This document shows positions 44,004 through 54,300 of a DNA stretch of 64,000 nt, one piece after another. Position numbers and translations under genes: made by a program. The stretch is from the NCBI RefSeq assembly GCF_014750685.1, contig NZ_JAAXGE010000013.1:62001-126000 (forward strand), read 5' to 3'. Every line of letters starts with the position of its first letter. The stretch's first letter is position 1. The DNA is from Bacteroides sp. GM023 (GTDB lineage: Bacteria > Bacteroidota > Bacteroidia > Bacteroidales > Bacteroidaceae). The notes beneath the pieces were generated by a model, which worked only from the letters and a program-made list of their open reading frames with translations, made no database searches and was not told where the DNA came from.

Positions 44004-44807
44004 CTATTTTGTTGACTTTCGCTGATAAAAACGTACCCAGTCTACTTCCATCTCCACCGGCAGGTCTTCAGGATCGACAGCGCCAACCCACGAGCCGCCC
44101 AACTGCATATCTATCAGCAGATAAAAAGGCTGGTTAAAGGGGAATTGTCCTTCTTCCTTCGTTTGTATGCGGGGATAAGTAAACGTATGTACATCATTGA
44201 CATAAAATGAGAGACTATCCGGGTACATCTCAACCGCAAAAACATTGTACCGATCGGGGTGAATCACTCCTGTCGAATGAGATTTTGGATTTTCCTTGAT
44301 ACCCAGCGTATAGGTATAATGGGAATGTACCGTCTGATAGGCTATGGAATCGTAATTCAAACGTTCCATTATGTCAATTTCTCCGCCCGATGGCCAGGCT
44401 GCTTTTTCAGGCAGCATCCAGATAGCAGGCCAGGCTCCTTTCGCCGCATTGAGCTTGGCACAAATCTCGATACGCCCATTATCAAAAGCCTTTTTGCCTT
44501 TCGTATAGACACCGCCGGTCAAATAGGGGGCGGTATCATTAGGCTGCGTATGATTGACAATACCTCTCAATATCAGTTTACCTTTGCGCATAGAGTAACA
44601 AGAATCAAAGTCCGTCATATAGTTATTCCAATCAGATTTTCCCCGTGGAATCTTGCTCCATACCTTCGAATCGAAAGTATTTTTCTGACTAAAATTCTCT
44701 TCCCAGGCCAATGACCAACCGGATGGGATTTTAGACGTTTTACAGGATACAAGCAACCAACAAAGGAGAATTAAGCTAATAAATAATAGATTTTTAAACT
44801 GTTTCAT
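44004..44807 (-). CDS. GH16-family glycoside hydrolase lipoprotein
   Basis: A 267-residue lipoprotein (lipobox near LVSCKTSK, Cys about 22) with a GH16 jelly-roll domain. The catalytic signature EIDIME is present in GGEIDIMERL, and WPAIWMLPE sits ahead of it. GH16 enzymes cut beta-1,3/1,4-glucans, agarose or related chains; specificity is not clear. I chose the Met of MKQFKNLLF, 21 residues into the longest frame, as the signal-peptide start. It is not part of a SusCD locus. Confidence 0.88.
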   Translation of the reverse strand: MKQFKNLLFISLILLCWLLVSCKTSKIPSGWSLAWEENFSQKNTFDSKVWSKIPRGKSDWNNYMTDFDSCYSMRKGKLILRGIVNHTQPNDTAPYLTGGVYTKGKKAFDNGRIEICAKLNAAKGAWPAIWMLPEKAAWPSGGEIDIMERLNYDSIAYQTVHSHYTYTLGIKENPKSHSTGVIHPDRYNVFAVEMYPDSLSFYVNDVHTFTYPRIQTKEEGQFPFNQPFYLLIDMQLGGSWVGAVDPEDLPVEMEVDWVRFYQRKSTK

Positions 44808-44988
44808 GTCATTTTTATAATTTGGGGGATTTATGTATGCAAAAATACACGAAAAAACGATTCCATGCACATCTGGCGGCTAAAACAAATGAAATATAGC
44901 AAAATGTTACACAACAGATGTATTTTTTTCGGGTTAGAATCCCTGTTTTCTCAATCATTTTTCTGATATTTGCTAAAAATCTAACGTT

Positions 44989-45945
44989 ATGGAACCTATT
45001 CTTAATTTTGCCCAGCTCACAGACCATCTAAAGAAACTAAACCACAGAAAACGGATTGCCGTGGTTTGTGCAAACGATCCTAACACGGAGTATGCAATGG
45101 CGCGTGCTCTGAAAGAAGGGATCGCGGAGTTCCTGATGATCGGAGATTCGGCTATCCTGGAAAAATATCCTACGCTCAAACAATATCCGGAATATGTGAA
45201 GACCATTCATATAGAGAACCCGGACGAAGCGGCCCGTGAAGCTGTCCGCATCGTTCGTGAAGGCGGAGCGGATATTTTAATGAAAGGAATCATCAATACG
45301 GACAATTTGCTGCACGCCATACTGGACAAGGAAAAAGGACTGCTCCCGAAAGGCAAAATCCTCACGCATCTGGCTGTGATGGAAATTCCGACTTACCATA
45401 AGCTGCTTTTCTTCTCGGATGCTGCGGTTATCCCACGTCCCACATTGCAGCAGCGTATAGAGATGATATGGTACGCTATTTGCACATGCCGGCATTTCGG
45501 TATTGAACAGCCGCGCGTGGCATTGATTCACTGCACGGAAAAGGTGAGTGCCAAATTTCCTCATTCACTGGACTATGTGAATATCGTGGAATTGGCTGAA
45601 GCCGGAGAGTTCGGCAATGTCATTATCGACGGTCCGTTGGATGTGCGTACGTCCTGCGAACAGGCCAGTGGAGATATAAAAGGAATTGTATCTCCTATCA
45701 ACGGACAGGCGGATGTACTTATATTCCCCAATATAGAATCGGGAAATGCTTTTTATAAGTCTGTTTCCCTGTTTGCCAATGCTGAAATGGCAGGATTGCT
45801 GCAAGGCCCCATTTGTCCTGTCGTTCTCCCGTCCCGCAGTGATTCGGGACTATCTAAGTATTACAGTATAGCAATGGCCTGCCTTCAGGTATCAGGAGAT
45901 TGCGAATGCAGAAAGCAAGTGCTTAGTCAAGGTAACAATTCATAA
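44989..45945 (+). CDS. ptb: Phosphate butyryltransferase
   Basis: A 318-residue acyl-phosphotransferase of the Ptb/Pta family (AVVCANDPNTEYAMARALKEG, GGADILMKGIINTDNLLHAIL, DGPLDVRTSCEQASGDIKGIVSPINGQADVLIFPNIESGN). It converts butyryl- or branched-chain acyl-CoA and phosphate to acyl phosphate. It is followed by butyrate kinase after 17 bp, so the pair makes ATP from acyl-CoA. In Bacteroides, branched acids from amino-acid breakdown (isobutyrate, isovalerate) are the likelier products. Confidence 0.93.
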   Translation: MEPILNFAQLTDHLKKLNHRKRIAVVCANDPNTEYAMARALKEGIAEFLMIGDSAILEKYPTLKQYPEYVKTIHIENPDEAAREAVRIVREGGADILMKGIINTDNLLHAILDKEKGLLPKGKILTHLAVMEIPTYHKLLFFSDAAVIPRPTLQQRIEMIWYAICTCRHFGIEQPRVALIHCTEKVSAKFPHSLDYVNIVELAEAGEFGNVIIDGPLDVRTSCEQASGDIKGIVSPINGQADVLIFPNIESGNAFYKSVSLFANAEMAGLLQGPICPVVLPSRSDSGLSKYYSIAMACLQVSGDCECRKQVLSQGNNS

Positions 45946-45962
45946 TTCAAACATCAAACTCT

Positions 45963-47027
45963 ATGAAGAAGATCCTGGTTATCAATCCCGGTTCCACCTC
46001 TACAAAGATAGCTGTATATGAGGATGAAAAACCTCTGCTAGTCAGCAACATCAAGCATACGGTAGAAGAATTGTCCGTTTATCCGCAGGTGATAGACCAG
46101 TTTGAGTTTCGGAAAAACTTGGTACTTCAGGAGTTGGAATCGAATGGGATTCCTTTTACGTTTGATGCTGTCATCGGGCGTGGTGGACTGGTGAAGCCTA
46201 TCCCCGGTGGTGTATATATAGTGAATGAAGCAATGGAACGGGATACACTTCACGCTATGCGCACACATGCCTGCAATCTAGGTGGACTAATAGCCAAAGA
46301 ACTAGCTTCTTCCCTTCCCGGCTGTCCCGCTTTCATTGCTGATCCGGGAGTGGTAGATGAACTGGAAGATATAGCCCGCATTACAGGTTCTCCATTGATG
46401 CCGAAAATTACGATTTGGCATGCGTTGAATCAGAAGGCCATAGCACGGCGTTTCGCAAAAGAGCAAAGAACAAGATATGAGGACCTTGATTTAATTATCT
46501 GTCATTTGGGTGGCGGTATCTCGATAGCTGTCCATCATCACGGACGTGCGATTGACGCGAATAATGCGCTGGACGGCGAAGGGCCTTTCTCACCGGAACG
46601 TGCGGGGACACTTCCTGCCGGACAGCTCATTGACCTATGTTTCAGCGGTCAGCTTACGAAAGATGAATTGAAGAAACGTATTTCCGGTCGTGCCGGACTG
46701 ACGGCACATCTTGGAACGACGGATGTTCCTGCCATTATCAAAGCGATAGAAGAAGGAGACAAGAAAGCGGAACTGATACTGGATGCCATGATTTATAATG
46801 TAGCAAAAGCTATCGGCGGCGCAGCCACTGTTCTCTGCGGAAAAATAGATGCCATCCTTCTGACTGGTGGAATTGCTTATTCTGATTATGTAATTCCCCG
46901 TTTAAAGAAACGCATTTCATTTTTAGCTCCCATATATGTATATCCGGGAGAAGATGAGATGGAAGCATTGGCGCTTAATGCGATAGGGGCGTTAAAAGGT
47001 GAGTTACCCATACAGGTCTACAAGTAA
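45963..47027 (+). CDS. buk: Butyrate kinase
   Basis: A 354-residue acetokinase-family enzyme (LVINPGSTSTKIAVYED at the N-terminus, DLIICHLGGGISIAVHHHGRAIDANNALDGEGPFSPERAG, then AAILLTGGIAYSDYV-type nucleotide site as DAILLTGGIAYSDYV). It transfers phosphate from acyl phosphate to ADP. It forms an operon with ptb. The 595 bp after its stop hold the gene-less iteron locus. Confidence 0.95.
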   Translation: MKKILVINPGSTSTKIAVYEDEKPLLVSNIKHTVEELSVYPQVIDQFEFRKNLVLQELESNGIPFTFDAVIGRGGLVKPIPGGVYIVNEAMERDTLHAMRTHACNLGGLIAKELASSLPGCPAFIADPGVVDELEDIARITGSPLMPKITIWHALNQKAIARRFAKEQRTRYEDLDLIICHLGGGISIAVHHHGRAIDANNALDGEGPFSPERAGTLPAGQLIDLCFSGQLTKDELKKRISGRAGLTAHLGTTDVPAIIKAIEEGDKKAELILDAMIYNVAKAIGGAATVLCGKIDAILLTGGIAYSDYVIPRLKKRISFLAPIYVYPGEDEMEALALNAIGALKGELPIQVYK

Positions 47028-47078
47028 CACGAACTTTTGATTCACAAGTTTCACAGGTTTCACCTCACATCTGAAACT

Positions 47079-47112
47079 CCGATGAATAGGGCAATAGCAG
47101 GTGAAAGCATGG
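47079..47112 (+). repeat. Left inverted end of the gene-less locus
   Basis: Thirty of 34 bases match the reverse complement of 47521-47554. Confidence 0.85.
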
Positions 47113-47176
47113 GGAAAAATAAGGTGAAACCTTCCGCTATTGCTTTCACCGGTCGATTTTATTTACATCAATTATT

Positions 47177-47264
47177 GGGCATATAGGCGCAATGTGCTGG
47201 GCATATAGACACAATATGCTGGATATATAGATGCAATGTATTGGGGATATAGACACAACAATTC
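47177..47264 (+). repeat. Array A: four repeats, 22-bp period
   Basis: ATATAG starts at 47181, 47203, 47225 and 47247, exactly 22 bp apart, each in a unit of the form GGGCATATAGRCRCAATRTGCT. Confidence 0.9.
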
Positions 47265-47351
47265 AGCTATTAATAGCTGAAGGCTAGACTATTAACTTCT
47301 AAAAGATAAGCTATTAACTTTTGACAACCAGACTATTAATATCTGACAGTC
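47264..47351 (+). repeat. Array B: four repeats, 22-bp period
   Basis: CTATTAA starts at 47267, 47289, 47311 and 47333, exactly 22 bp apart, directly following array A. Confidence 0.9.
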
Positions 47352-47379
47352 CATTATGCCTGACCGTAGATTTGCAATG

Positions 47380-47463
47380 AGCATATTTCGATTAGCTATA
47401 ATCATATCCGGATTAGCTATAATCATATTTATTTTAGCTCAAGGGATATTTGTTTTGACTTAA
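47380..47463 (+). repeat. Array C: four repeats, 21-bp period
   Basis: CATAT (last copy GATAT) starts at 47382, 47403, 47424 and 47445, exactly 21 bp apart; units share TTAGCT-like ends. Confidence 0.88.
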
Positions 47464-47520
47464 GGGGGGATTAAAAAAACAAGGTGAAACCTATCATGTT
47501 CAGTTTCACCTAAATTTAGT

Positions 47521-47554
47521 CCTTGCCTTCACCCGCTATTGCCTTATTCATCGG
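47521..47554 (-). repeat. Right inverted end of the gene-less locus
   Basis: Inverted partner of 47079-47112; it lies 69 bp before the stop of the converging ATPase gene. Confidence 0.85.
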
Positions 47555-47622
47555 CATTTCAAGAATCAGGTGGAATCAATGAACCGCAAAAGTCTTATAG
47601 TTGCATTTATGCTACTTATTTA

Positions 47623-49380
47623 TTAAGAAAGAGTGATTTCTTCCAATAATACAAGTTCCCAACTACGCCATACAATCGTAATCAGTTTGAGTCCCCCTTT
47701 TGCCTTGGCTTCTGCCACCAGTTCATCTTCGCTATAACGAAGTAACTGCTCACGCGCTTCATCGGCAAGGACACGTATCTCATTCTCCGAAGCACCCGCC
47801 TTTGCATATTTCACTTCAAGCAAATAAGTAAAAGGGGGCATCACAGGAACCGATGGACTGGGTTTAAATAAGAAATCTGCAAAACCTTTATTCAATTCGT
47901 ATTCCGGATAAAGCTGATAATAACGGTACATCCCTAAATAAGCAAGCAGGAAACCTTTAATATGCGCTTCACCTTCAATATATTCACGAATACGACTCTG
48001 TTCACGAATAGCCTCAGCTATAAAATCGAACAGGGGTTTCCAGTCTCCCCTGAAAGCCATATTCTCAAATAAAGCAGCCATCCTGTCCATATCCATTTTG
48101 AAAATATCATGTTTAATGTATCCTTGAATCAGGAAGTTGAAGAGCTGTTCCCTCACAACTAAATTCGGAACGTGCAAAATGGGCCTTCCTACCATATTTA
48201 CACCCTTAATGGTAAGAAGTCCGAAATAGAATAACAAAGACTTGAAATTACTAGGATTCGTCATTTCCAATGCTGAAAAATGAGTAACAATATCGGTAGT
48301 AATTTCTCCTTGTTCGGCAATTTCTTTTATAACGGAGAAGTTTTCTCCCAATCCGTGGTCAAGCTTTATCAAGTATGTCAATTTGTTGAAGTCAGTACGG
48401 ATGTTGGGGTCTACTATTTCTTTTGGTTTTTTATGATGAAGAACAAAAGATTTCAGAAAATAAAGTGCCATATCAGAGTTGAACATACACTGTTCCAACG
48501 TATCTTCACTAAAGCAATAATTGTCATAATTGGGTTTCATCATGGCAACTATTTCATCTACAGATTCTTCAAGGACTCCCTGCTCTTTATAATAGGTCAG
48601 CATTTCACGCAATTCCTTCTCACTAAAGCCAACCAAATCATTGAACCATGAGTCGGTTGTGATATTAGTTCCGATATTAAAGCCACTAGTGACATCGTCC
48701 ATCGTTACCGGACTCACTCCTGTGATAAACAATCGTTCGAGTGCAGAGCCTGTTCCGGTAGTAGCAGATTTTATCACATTAAAGAAGCCACGGATAAAGC
48801 CTTCACCATGCGTTGCTTTTCGGTAAAACTCTGTACCGTATGTTGAAAGAATGGTATTGGTGAAATTATCGTATTCATCAATAAGTAAATAAATACGGAG
48901 ATTTCCTTTACGACTGGCATAGGTACTGATTGAAGATAAAAAAGCACCGGGGGCTTCTTGGGTTTTCTCGTCAAGTACATCCCAAATTTCTTTTCCCAGC
49001 AGTTCTTCGTACTTAAAGACAAAGTCCTTTAACTTGTTACAACAATGAAGTTTAAACGATTGCTCAACCTCATTGACATTGGAACTAATTTCTGAAAAAT
49101 TAAATCGCATAATGAGGAACTGATTATGCAACTTAGTAGGATGTTGCCCTACATATAAGTTTCCGAACAATTCATCAAACCTGTCTGCATACTTTATGTC
49201 ATAATAGGTTTCGAGCATAGCCAAAGTTAAACTCTTTCCAAATCGGCGAGGGCGAATCAAAAATAGATAAGGCGGCTGCATTTCTATTTTTCCAATGAAC
49301 ATGGTCTTGTCCACATAATAATAATTTTCTTTCCGGATTCGACCAAAATCAGTAATTCCGTAAGGTATTTGTTTCATCAT
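47623..49380 (-). CDS. DUF1703-type AAA-ATPase-like/PD-(D/E)XK protein
   Basis: A 585-residue protein of the AAA-ATPase_like plus PDDEXK_9 architecture common in Bacteroides. The N-terminus reads IPYGITDFGRIRKENYYYVDKT, then RPRRFGKSLTLAML as P-loop near residue 47, and LLIDEYDN as Walker B near 169; the C-terminal nuclease-fold part ends YLLEVKYAKAGASE near 543, with EVKY as the PD-(D/E)XK core. Function is not established; a mobile-element or defence link has been proposed for such families. The stop lies just beyond the gene-less iteron locus. An Xre regulator gene is 30 bp upstream. Confidence 0.85.
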   Translation of the reverse strand: MMKQIPYGITDFGRIRKENYYYVDKTMFIGKIEMQPPYLFLIRPRRFGKSLTLAMLETYYDIKYADRFDELFGNLYVGQHPTKLHNQFLIMRFNFSEISSNVNEVEQSFKLHCCNKLKDFVFKYEELLGKEIWDVLDEKTQEAPGAFLSSISTYASRKGNLRIYLLIDEYDNFTNTILSTYGTEFYRKATHGEGFIRGFFNVIKSATTGTGSALERLFITGVSPVTMDDVTSGFNIGTNITTDSWFNDLVGFSEKELREMLTYYKEQGVLEESVDEIVAMMKPNYDNYCFSEDTLEQCMFNSDMALYFLKSFVLHHKKPKEIVDPNIRTDFNKLTYLIKLDHGLGENFSVIKEIAEQGEITTDIVTHFSALEMTNPSNFKSLLFYFGLLTIKGVNMVGRPILHVPNLVVREQLFNFLIQGYIKHDIFKMDMDRMAALFENMAFRGDWKPLFDFIAEAIREQSRIREYIEGEAHIKGFLLAYLGMYRYYQLYPEYELNKGFADFLFKPSPSVPVMPPFTYLLEVKYAKAGASENEIRVLADEAREQLLRYSEDELVAEAKAKGGLKLITIVWRSWELVLLEEITLS

Positions 49381-49410
49381 ACTGCGATTCCTTTCAAACT
49401 ATCTGTTTAC

Positions 49411-49872
49411 TTATTTCTGCAAACTCTGCTCGATATGCTGCAAACGACGTTCTAATGCAGCGTACTTTTCATCTTTCTCTTTTAAGAGACGTTCGTAGAG
49501 TTCGGTGATTTTGTCGATAGGATTGAAATTGTTAACTCGGTTATCGTTATCAACATCACATGTCTTAACAGTTCCCAAATTAAAGCTAGCTCCGCCTTGA
49601 TCGTTATTATTCACCGTATTATTCTCAAACACCACCGTCTGTGCATCCTCCTCCAAAGTCTTGAGATAATCGAAGGGTACATTCAACGCCCGCGCAAAGC
49701 GCTGCAACATTTCATCATCAATCACCTTCATCTTCTCATATTTAGAGATAGCAGGCTGAGACAAATGTACTGATTTACTTAAAGCCTCCTGTTTTATATT
49801 CTTTTCAATGCGGGTTCGACGTATATTGCGTCCATGATGAACTCTCCCGATTATCAATTCTTCTGTTTCCAT
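49411..49872 (-). CDS. Xre-family transcriptional regulator with coiled-coil tail
   Basis: A 153-residue protein. Residues about 15-72 form an Xre helix-turn-helix (IRRTRIEKNIKQEALSKSVHLSQPAISKYEKMK); a polar Asn-rich linker follows and about 115-153 is a coiled coil (ITELYERLLKEKDEKYAALERRLQHIEQSL), probably for oligomerisation. It precedes the DUF1703-type gene by 30 bp, which suggests an operon with local control. Confidence 0.85.
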   Translation of the reverse strand: METEELIIGRVHHGRNIRRTRIEKNIKQEALSKSVHLSQPAISKYEKMKVIDDEMLQRFARALNVPFDYLKTLEEDAQTVVFENNTVNNNDQGGASFNLGTVKTCDVDNDNRVNNFNPIDKITELYERLLKEKDEKYAALERRLQHIEQSLQK

Positions 49873-50120
49873 CTTTATTCTTTTTTCTTTTTAAAATCCA
49901 ACAAATATACAAATGAAAAGTTTCGCTCGAAGCAAATATACGAAAAAAACGAATAGATGTGATAATATGAATAAAAGGAATATTACTTCCGAGCAAATAG
50001 AATAAAAGGAATACAGTCAAGGCGCTTGATAGTAGAAAGAAATATGAACTTTGCAATAAATGAGAATAAGAGGTAACTCGAAAGTAAACACACAATCAAT
50101 TCTTAACCAAATAGCGAAAC

Positions 50121-51284
50121 ATGAAAAGAAACTTATTAATTTTAGCTGCATGTATTTATGCAATTTCTTTGAGCGCTCAAAGCGCAGGGATCAACTTTCT
50201 ACATGGTGTCACATGGGCGGAAGCCGTAACGAAAGCAAAAGCGGAGAATAAACTTATATTCATAGACTTCTACACCCAATGGTGCGGTCCTTGTATGAAT
50301 ATGGCACAAACTGTATTTTCTTTGCCGACAGTAGGGTATTACTACAATCATACATTCGTCAATCTGAAAATAGACGCAGAGGAAGGCGAAGGAATGACTC
50401 TTGCCAAGAAATACGGAGTGCACAGTTATCCGACTTATGCGTTCATAGACCCCACCACTGAAAATATAGTTCATAGAAGCAGTAGTCGCCAGTCGGCAGA
50501 GCAGTTCATTCAGACAGGAAAAGCCGCTACTATACCCACCCAACGTTCTTTCTATTTACAGGAACAGTATGCGAAAGGCAATAGAGAACGTGCTTTTTTA
50601 ATCGATTACATCCGTTATAATCACTCTATTTATGCACGTAACAATGTCCAAAAGGCTTTTGAGGATTTACTGAAAAACGGTGCCAAGCTGACAGAACCGG
50701 ATATTTGGGAAGTCTATGCAGATAACATCCCGGGCATTACTCCTTATCTGAGACAAGTGTCGAATAATTATATGGACTTTTGCCAACGCTTCGGCAAAAA
50801 AGCAGTGGATGCAAAGCTCGCCAAAGAAACAACCTACGCCGACCTCGCTGCCATTGAAGCTTTATGCGACTACGAAGGAAAAGATTTCAATTGCAAAATG
50901 ATTCATATCAACAACAGCATTAACGAAAAAAAGTACGATGATGCCGCAGCACGGATTGACGCAATGATTGCCGATACAAATGTCAATCAGCAAGAGCTTA
51001 TTTCCCGATTGAAATTTATTGCACGCTTAAGTTATAAAACTGATGAGATGCCTGACGCATGGTTCTACAAGTGTGTCGACTATTTACGCTATATCGCTTA
51101 CAACCAAAAAGAAAGAGACGATGCTTTTATCCATCAGGAATATGCGTCTGCCTTGGAAATGGTTGTCCGCAGAATGAATGACAAACAAGTTATTCCTGCT
51201 TATATCATCGCTCCGCCGACACACGGTAAAACGGTGTATAATATGCGCCCGGATGCCTTGAAAGCAAAACCCAGGCGAAAGTAA
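50121..51284 (+). CDS. Secreted thioredoxin-fold protein
   Basis: A 387-residue protein with a signal peptide cleaved after Ala19, leaving Gln20. A thioredoxin fold follows with WCGPC at 54-58 (FIDFYTQWCGPCMNM) and GVHSYPTYAFIDP carrying the cis-Pro. The C-terminal 230 residues are helical and TPR-like, perhaps for partner binding. It acts in the periplasm in disulphide reduction or exchange. It is 30 bp before a SusC gene, so it is probably the first gene of that operon. A -7-like GAACTTTG (50046-50053) lies upstream. Confidence 0.87.
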   Translation: MKRNLLILAACIYAISLSAQSAGINFLHGVTWAEAVTKAKAENKLIFIDFYTQWCGPCMNMAQTVFSLPTVGYYYNHTFVNLKIDAEEGEGMTLAKKYGVHSYPTYAFIDPTTENIVHRSSSRQSAEQFIQTGKAATIPTQRSFYLQEQYAKGNRERAFLIDYIRYNHSIYARNNVQKAFEDLLKNGAKLTEPDIWEVYADNIPGITPYLRQVSNNYMDFCQRFGKKAVDAKLAKETTYADLAAIEALCDYEGKDFNCKMIHINNSINEKKYDDAAARIDAMIADTNVNQQELISRLKFIARLSYKTDEMPDAWFYKCVDYLRYIAYNQKERDDAFIHQEYASALEMVVRRMNDKQVIPAYIIAPPTHGKTVYNMRPDALKAKPRRK

Positions 51285-51314
51285 CACGAATATATTTAAT
51301 AAACTGCCTAATAT

Positions 51315-54300
51315 ATGAAAATAGCAAACATTACGAAGAGAAGCAGTATATATGGTTTACTTGCTTTTAGTTCTATTTTGTTTTATCCGGTCTCTTCTAT
51401 TTACGCCGTTCAGGCGAATCACGATGATACGGCAATGGAAGCAAACCAAAAGAAAGTAAAAATCACCGGTGTGGTAAGAGACGAAAACGGCAATGCGGTT
51501 CCCGGTGCCAGTATTATTGTAAGAGGAAGCAATAATGGCACTGTCACTACTATGGACGGACAATTCTCACTAAGTGTGGAGCCGGGAAATACATTGGTGA
51601 TATCTTTTGTGGGATATGCCAGAACTGAGTTGAAAATCACTCCGGGTAAGGTGAACTATGCGATAGATTTAAAACCGGAAAGCCGTCTGTTGGATGAGGT
51701 GGTAGTTACCGGCTATCAAACCATCTCGAAAGAACGTGCAACGGGTTCTTATGCTATCATAACCCCGAAAGATATGGAAGGAAAACTTCAGACCAATATT
51801 CTGGATAGAATGGAAGGAAAGATTGCGGGACTGGATTTAAGACCCAACGCCAGTCCTTCCATACGAGGCATATCGACTTTGGTCAGTAGCAAACGGGCGC
51901 CATTGTATGTAGTAGACGGCATCCCCTACGAAGGCGGACTGGATGCCATTAACCCCGCGGACATTATTAATGTGACTGTATTGAAAGATGCTACGGCAGC
52001 CTCCATCTATGGAGCTCGTTCGGCCAACGGTGTCATCGTTATTACTACTCGTTCCGGTGAAAAAGGCAAAACCCGGGTAAGTTATAATGGTAGCATAAAG
52101 TTTACGCCATTGCCTTCACACAGCTATATGAATCTTACGTCAAGCGCTGAACTGGTTGATTTAATGCAAGAGTTATTCGGATATTATCATAATCCGTATC
52201 AACCTAACGACGCACGTGCCACCAATGAAATTTATTTATTAATGTATAAACGCGAAGCGGGAGAAATAGCAACCGACGGAGAGTTGCAGTCGCAACTTGA
52301 TGTATATCGCAATCGTAATAATTATCAGCAGATAAAAGATGAGCTTGTGCGTAAGGCTGCGATAACCCATCAGCATAACATTGCATTCAGCGGAGGTTCC
52401 GATATTTACAAATATTCTTTATCAGCCAATTATAAAGAAAATCTGCCATACGAAAAGGAACAGTCCAATCGACGTATCGGCTTTAACTTAAAGAACCAGT
52501 TCGACTTCTTTAAATGGATGCAGGTAAATGTAGGCATAATCAATAGTAATTACAAAGAAGATTACGATAATGGATTCAATGGATTTAGCAATTTATATTC
52601 AAGGCCTTACCGTATGCTTCGCAATGAGGACGGTAGTCCTGCCATATGGACTATGAGCCGCACACAGACATCTATTGACGGACTGGTCGACAAAGGCTTA
52701 CTGGATGAAACTTACCGCCCGTTGGACGAAATAGACAAGGCACATTCTATCAATGAAAATAAATATCAGAATATAAACTTTAGCGCAAGATTCAAAATAA
52801 TGCCTGAACTGAATCTGTCGATATACTATCAGAATGAAAATACTTCTATTTATAGAAGTCAGTATTACGATGTTAATTCATATACCATGAAATCTGAGAT
52901 AAATAATGCGACTGTTATTAAAGATGGAAATATTACCAATCATATCCCGGCAGGCGGACGTTTAAGTGAAACATGGAACAAGAATAAATCATATACATTC
53001 CGCATACAAGCCGATTTTAATAAAGAGTTCGGCCGGCATGACGTACAAGTGCTGGTTGGCGCTGAAAGAAGACAAGTGAAAACCCAAAGCTCATACTACA
53101 CCAAATGGGGATATGACCCGCAAAGCCTGACATGGAAATCGTTTAATGAACTGCAATTGGGGACTGGCATCAGTGGAACACAGGCTTTATATGGCAGCTA
53201 TTATTTCAGTGGCCCTTATGACAAGTTCACCGAAACTGATGACCGCTATGTTTCATTCTATGGCAATGCGTCTTATTCATTGGATCAGCGTTTATCCGCC
53301 ACCGGCAGTATTCGTATTGACCAGTCAAACCTGTTTGGCACAGATCCCAAATACCAATATCGCCCGTTATGGTCATTCGGTTTACACTATGTGGCTTTAA
53401 AGAATTGGAATTGGATTGACCGTCTAGCGGTACGCGGAACCTATGGTATCAATGGCAATATAGCCAAAGATAGCGGTCCGTATATGATAGCGACAACAAA
53501 TTCCCGCCCCAACTCCTACACAAATGAATATTATTCATACATCTCTACTCCTCCCAATCCAACTTTACGTTGGGAAAAGACAGGGGTTTTCAACCTTGGC
53601 GTCGACTTCAGTCTTCTGAAAAACCGTCTGAGCGGTTCAATAGAGTTCTATAATAAAAAAACTGTGGACTTGTTGGGACAGCGACAAACAGAACCGACTT
53701 CCGGTTGGGCTTCCTTGCAGTTGAATTATGGACAGATGTACAATCGTGGTGTAGAAGTCACTTTGCATAGTGAAAACATTAATACGCGTAGTTTCAACTG
53801 GTCTTCCGATTTCATTTTCAGTTATAACAAAAACAAATTGACTCAAATTGAAAACTCGGGAACTTCGGCCTATAGTTACTTCGGCTCTCTGCAAAATCGC
53901 GAAGGTTATCCTATGAATTCTATATTTGCAGTTCGTTATGCCGGTCTGGACAAAGAAGGTTTGCCGCAAGCATATAAAGCCGACGGAACAGTTGTCAACA
54001 GCTATGCTTTGCTAGAACCGGAGGATTTGGTACATGTGGGAACTACTACACCACCCTATTCCGCCTCTTTGTCGAACCGGATTACTTACAAAGGATTTGA
54101 CCTGGATTTTATGTTTGTATTCTATGGTGGTCATAAATTAAGAGATGTCGCAGCAAGCAATATGTTTACGATGTATCCTGTTATGAATTCTACCAGTGCG
54201 ATAGACCGTGATCGCCTTAACTTCTGGAGAAATCCGGGTGATGAAAATAATCCGGATATAGCTCCTGCTTTTCTGTATGGCAATAGCCGTTCAAGTCAGG

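Larger units (their letters stand above)
47058..47575. other. Gene-less iteron locus between inverted GGTGAAA boxes
   Basis: The 595-bp spacer between buk and the next gene holds no credible frame. Its outer 34 bp (47079-47112 and 47521-47554) are inverted repeats matching at 30 of 34 bases, and weaker matching continues outward. GGTGAAA boxes lie at 47058-47064, 47100-47106, 47123-47129, 47144-47150, 47483-47489 and 47504-47510, in both orientations. Between them stand three arrays of four repeats. The design copies that of the VirE unit at 15.3-18.0 kb without its gene. Confidence 0.6.

Noticed and set aside
47177..47463. CRISPR-like or tRNA-like arrays
   Set aside because: Conserved words are short (5-7 bases), the period is 21-22 bp, and no cloverleaf or spacer pattern is present.
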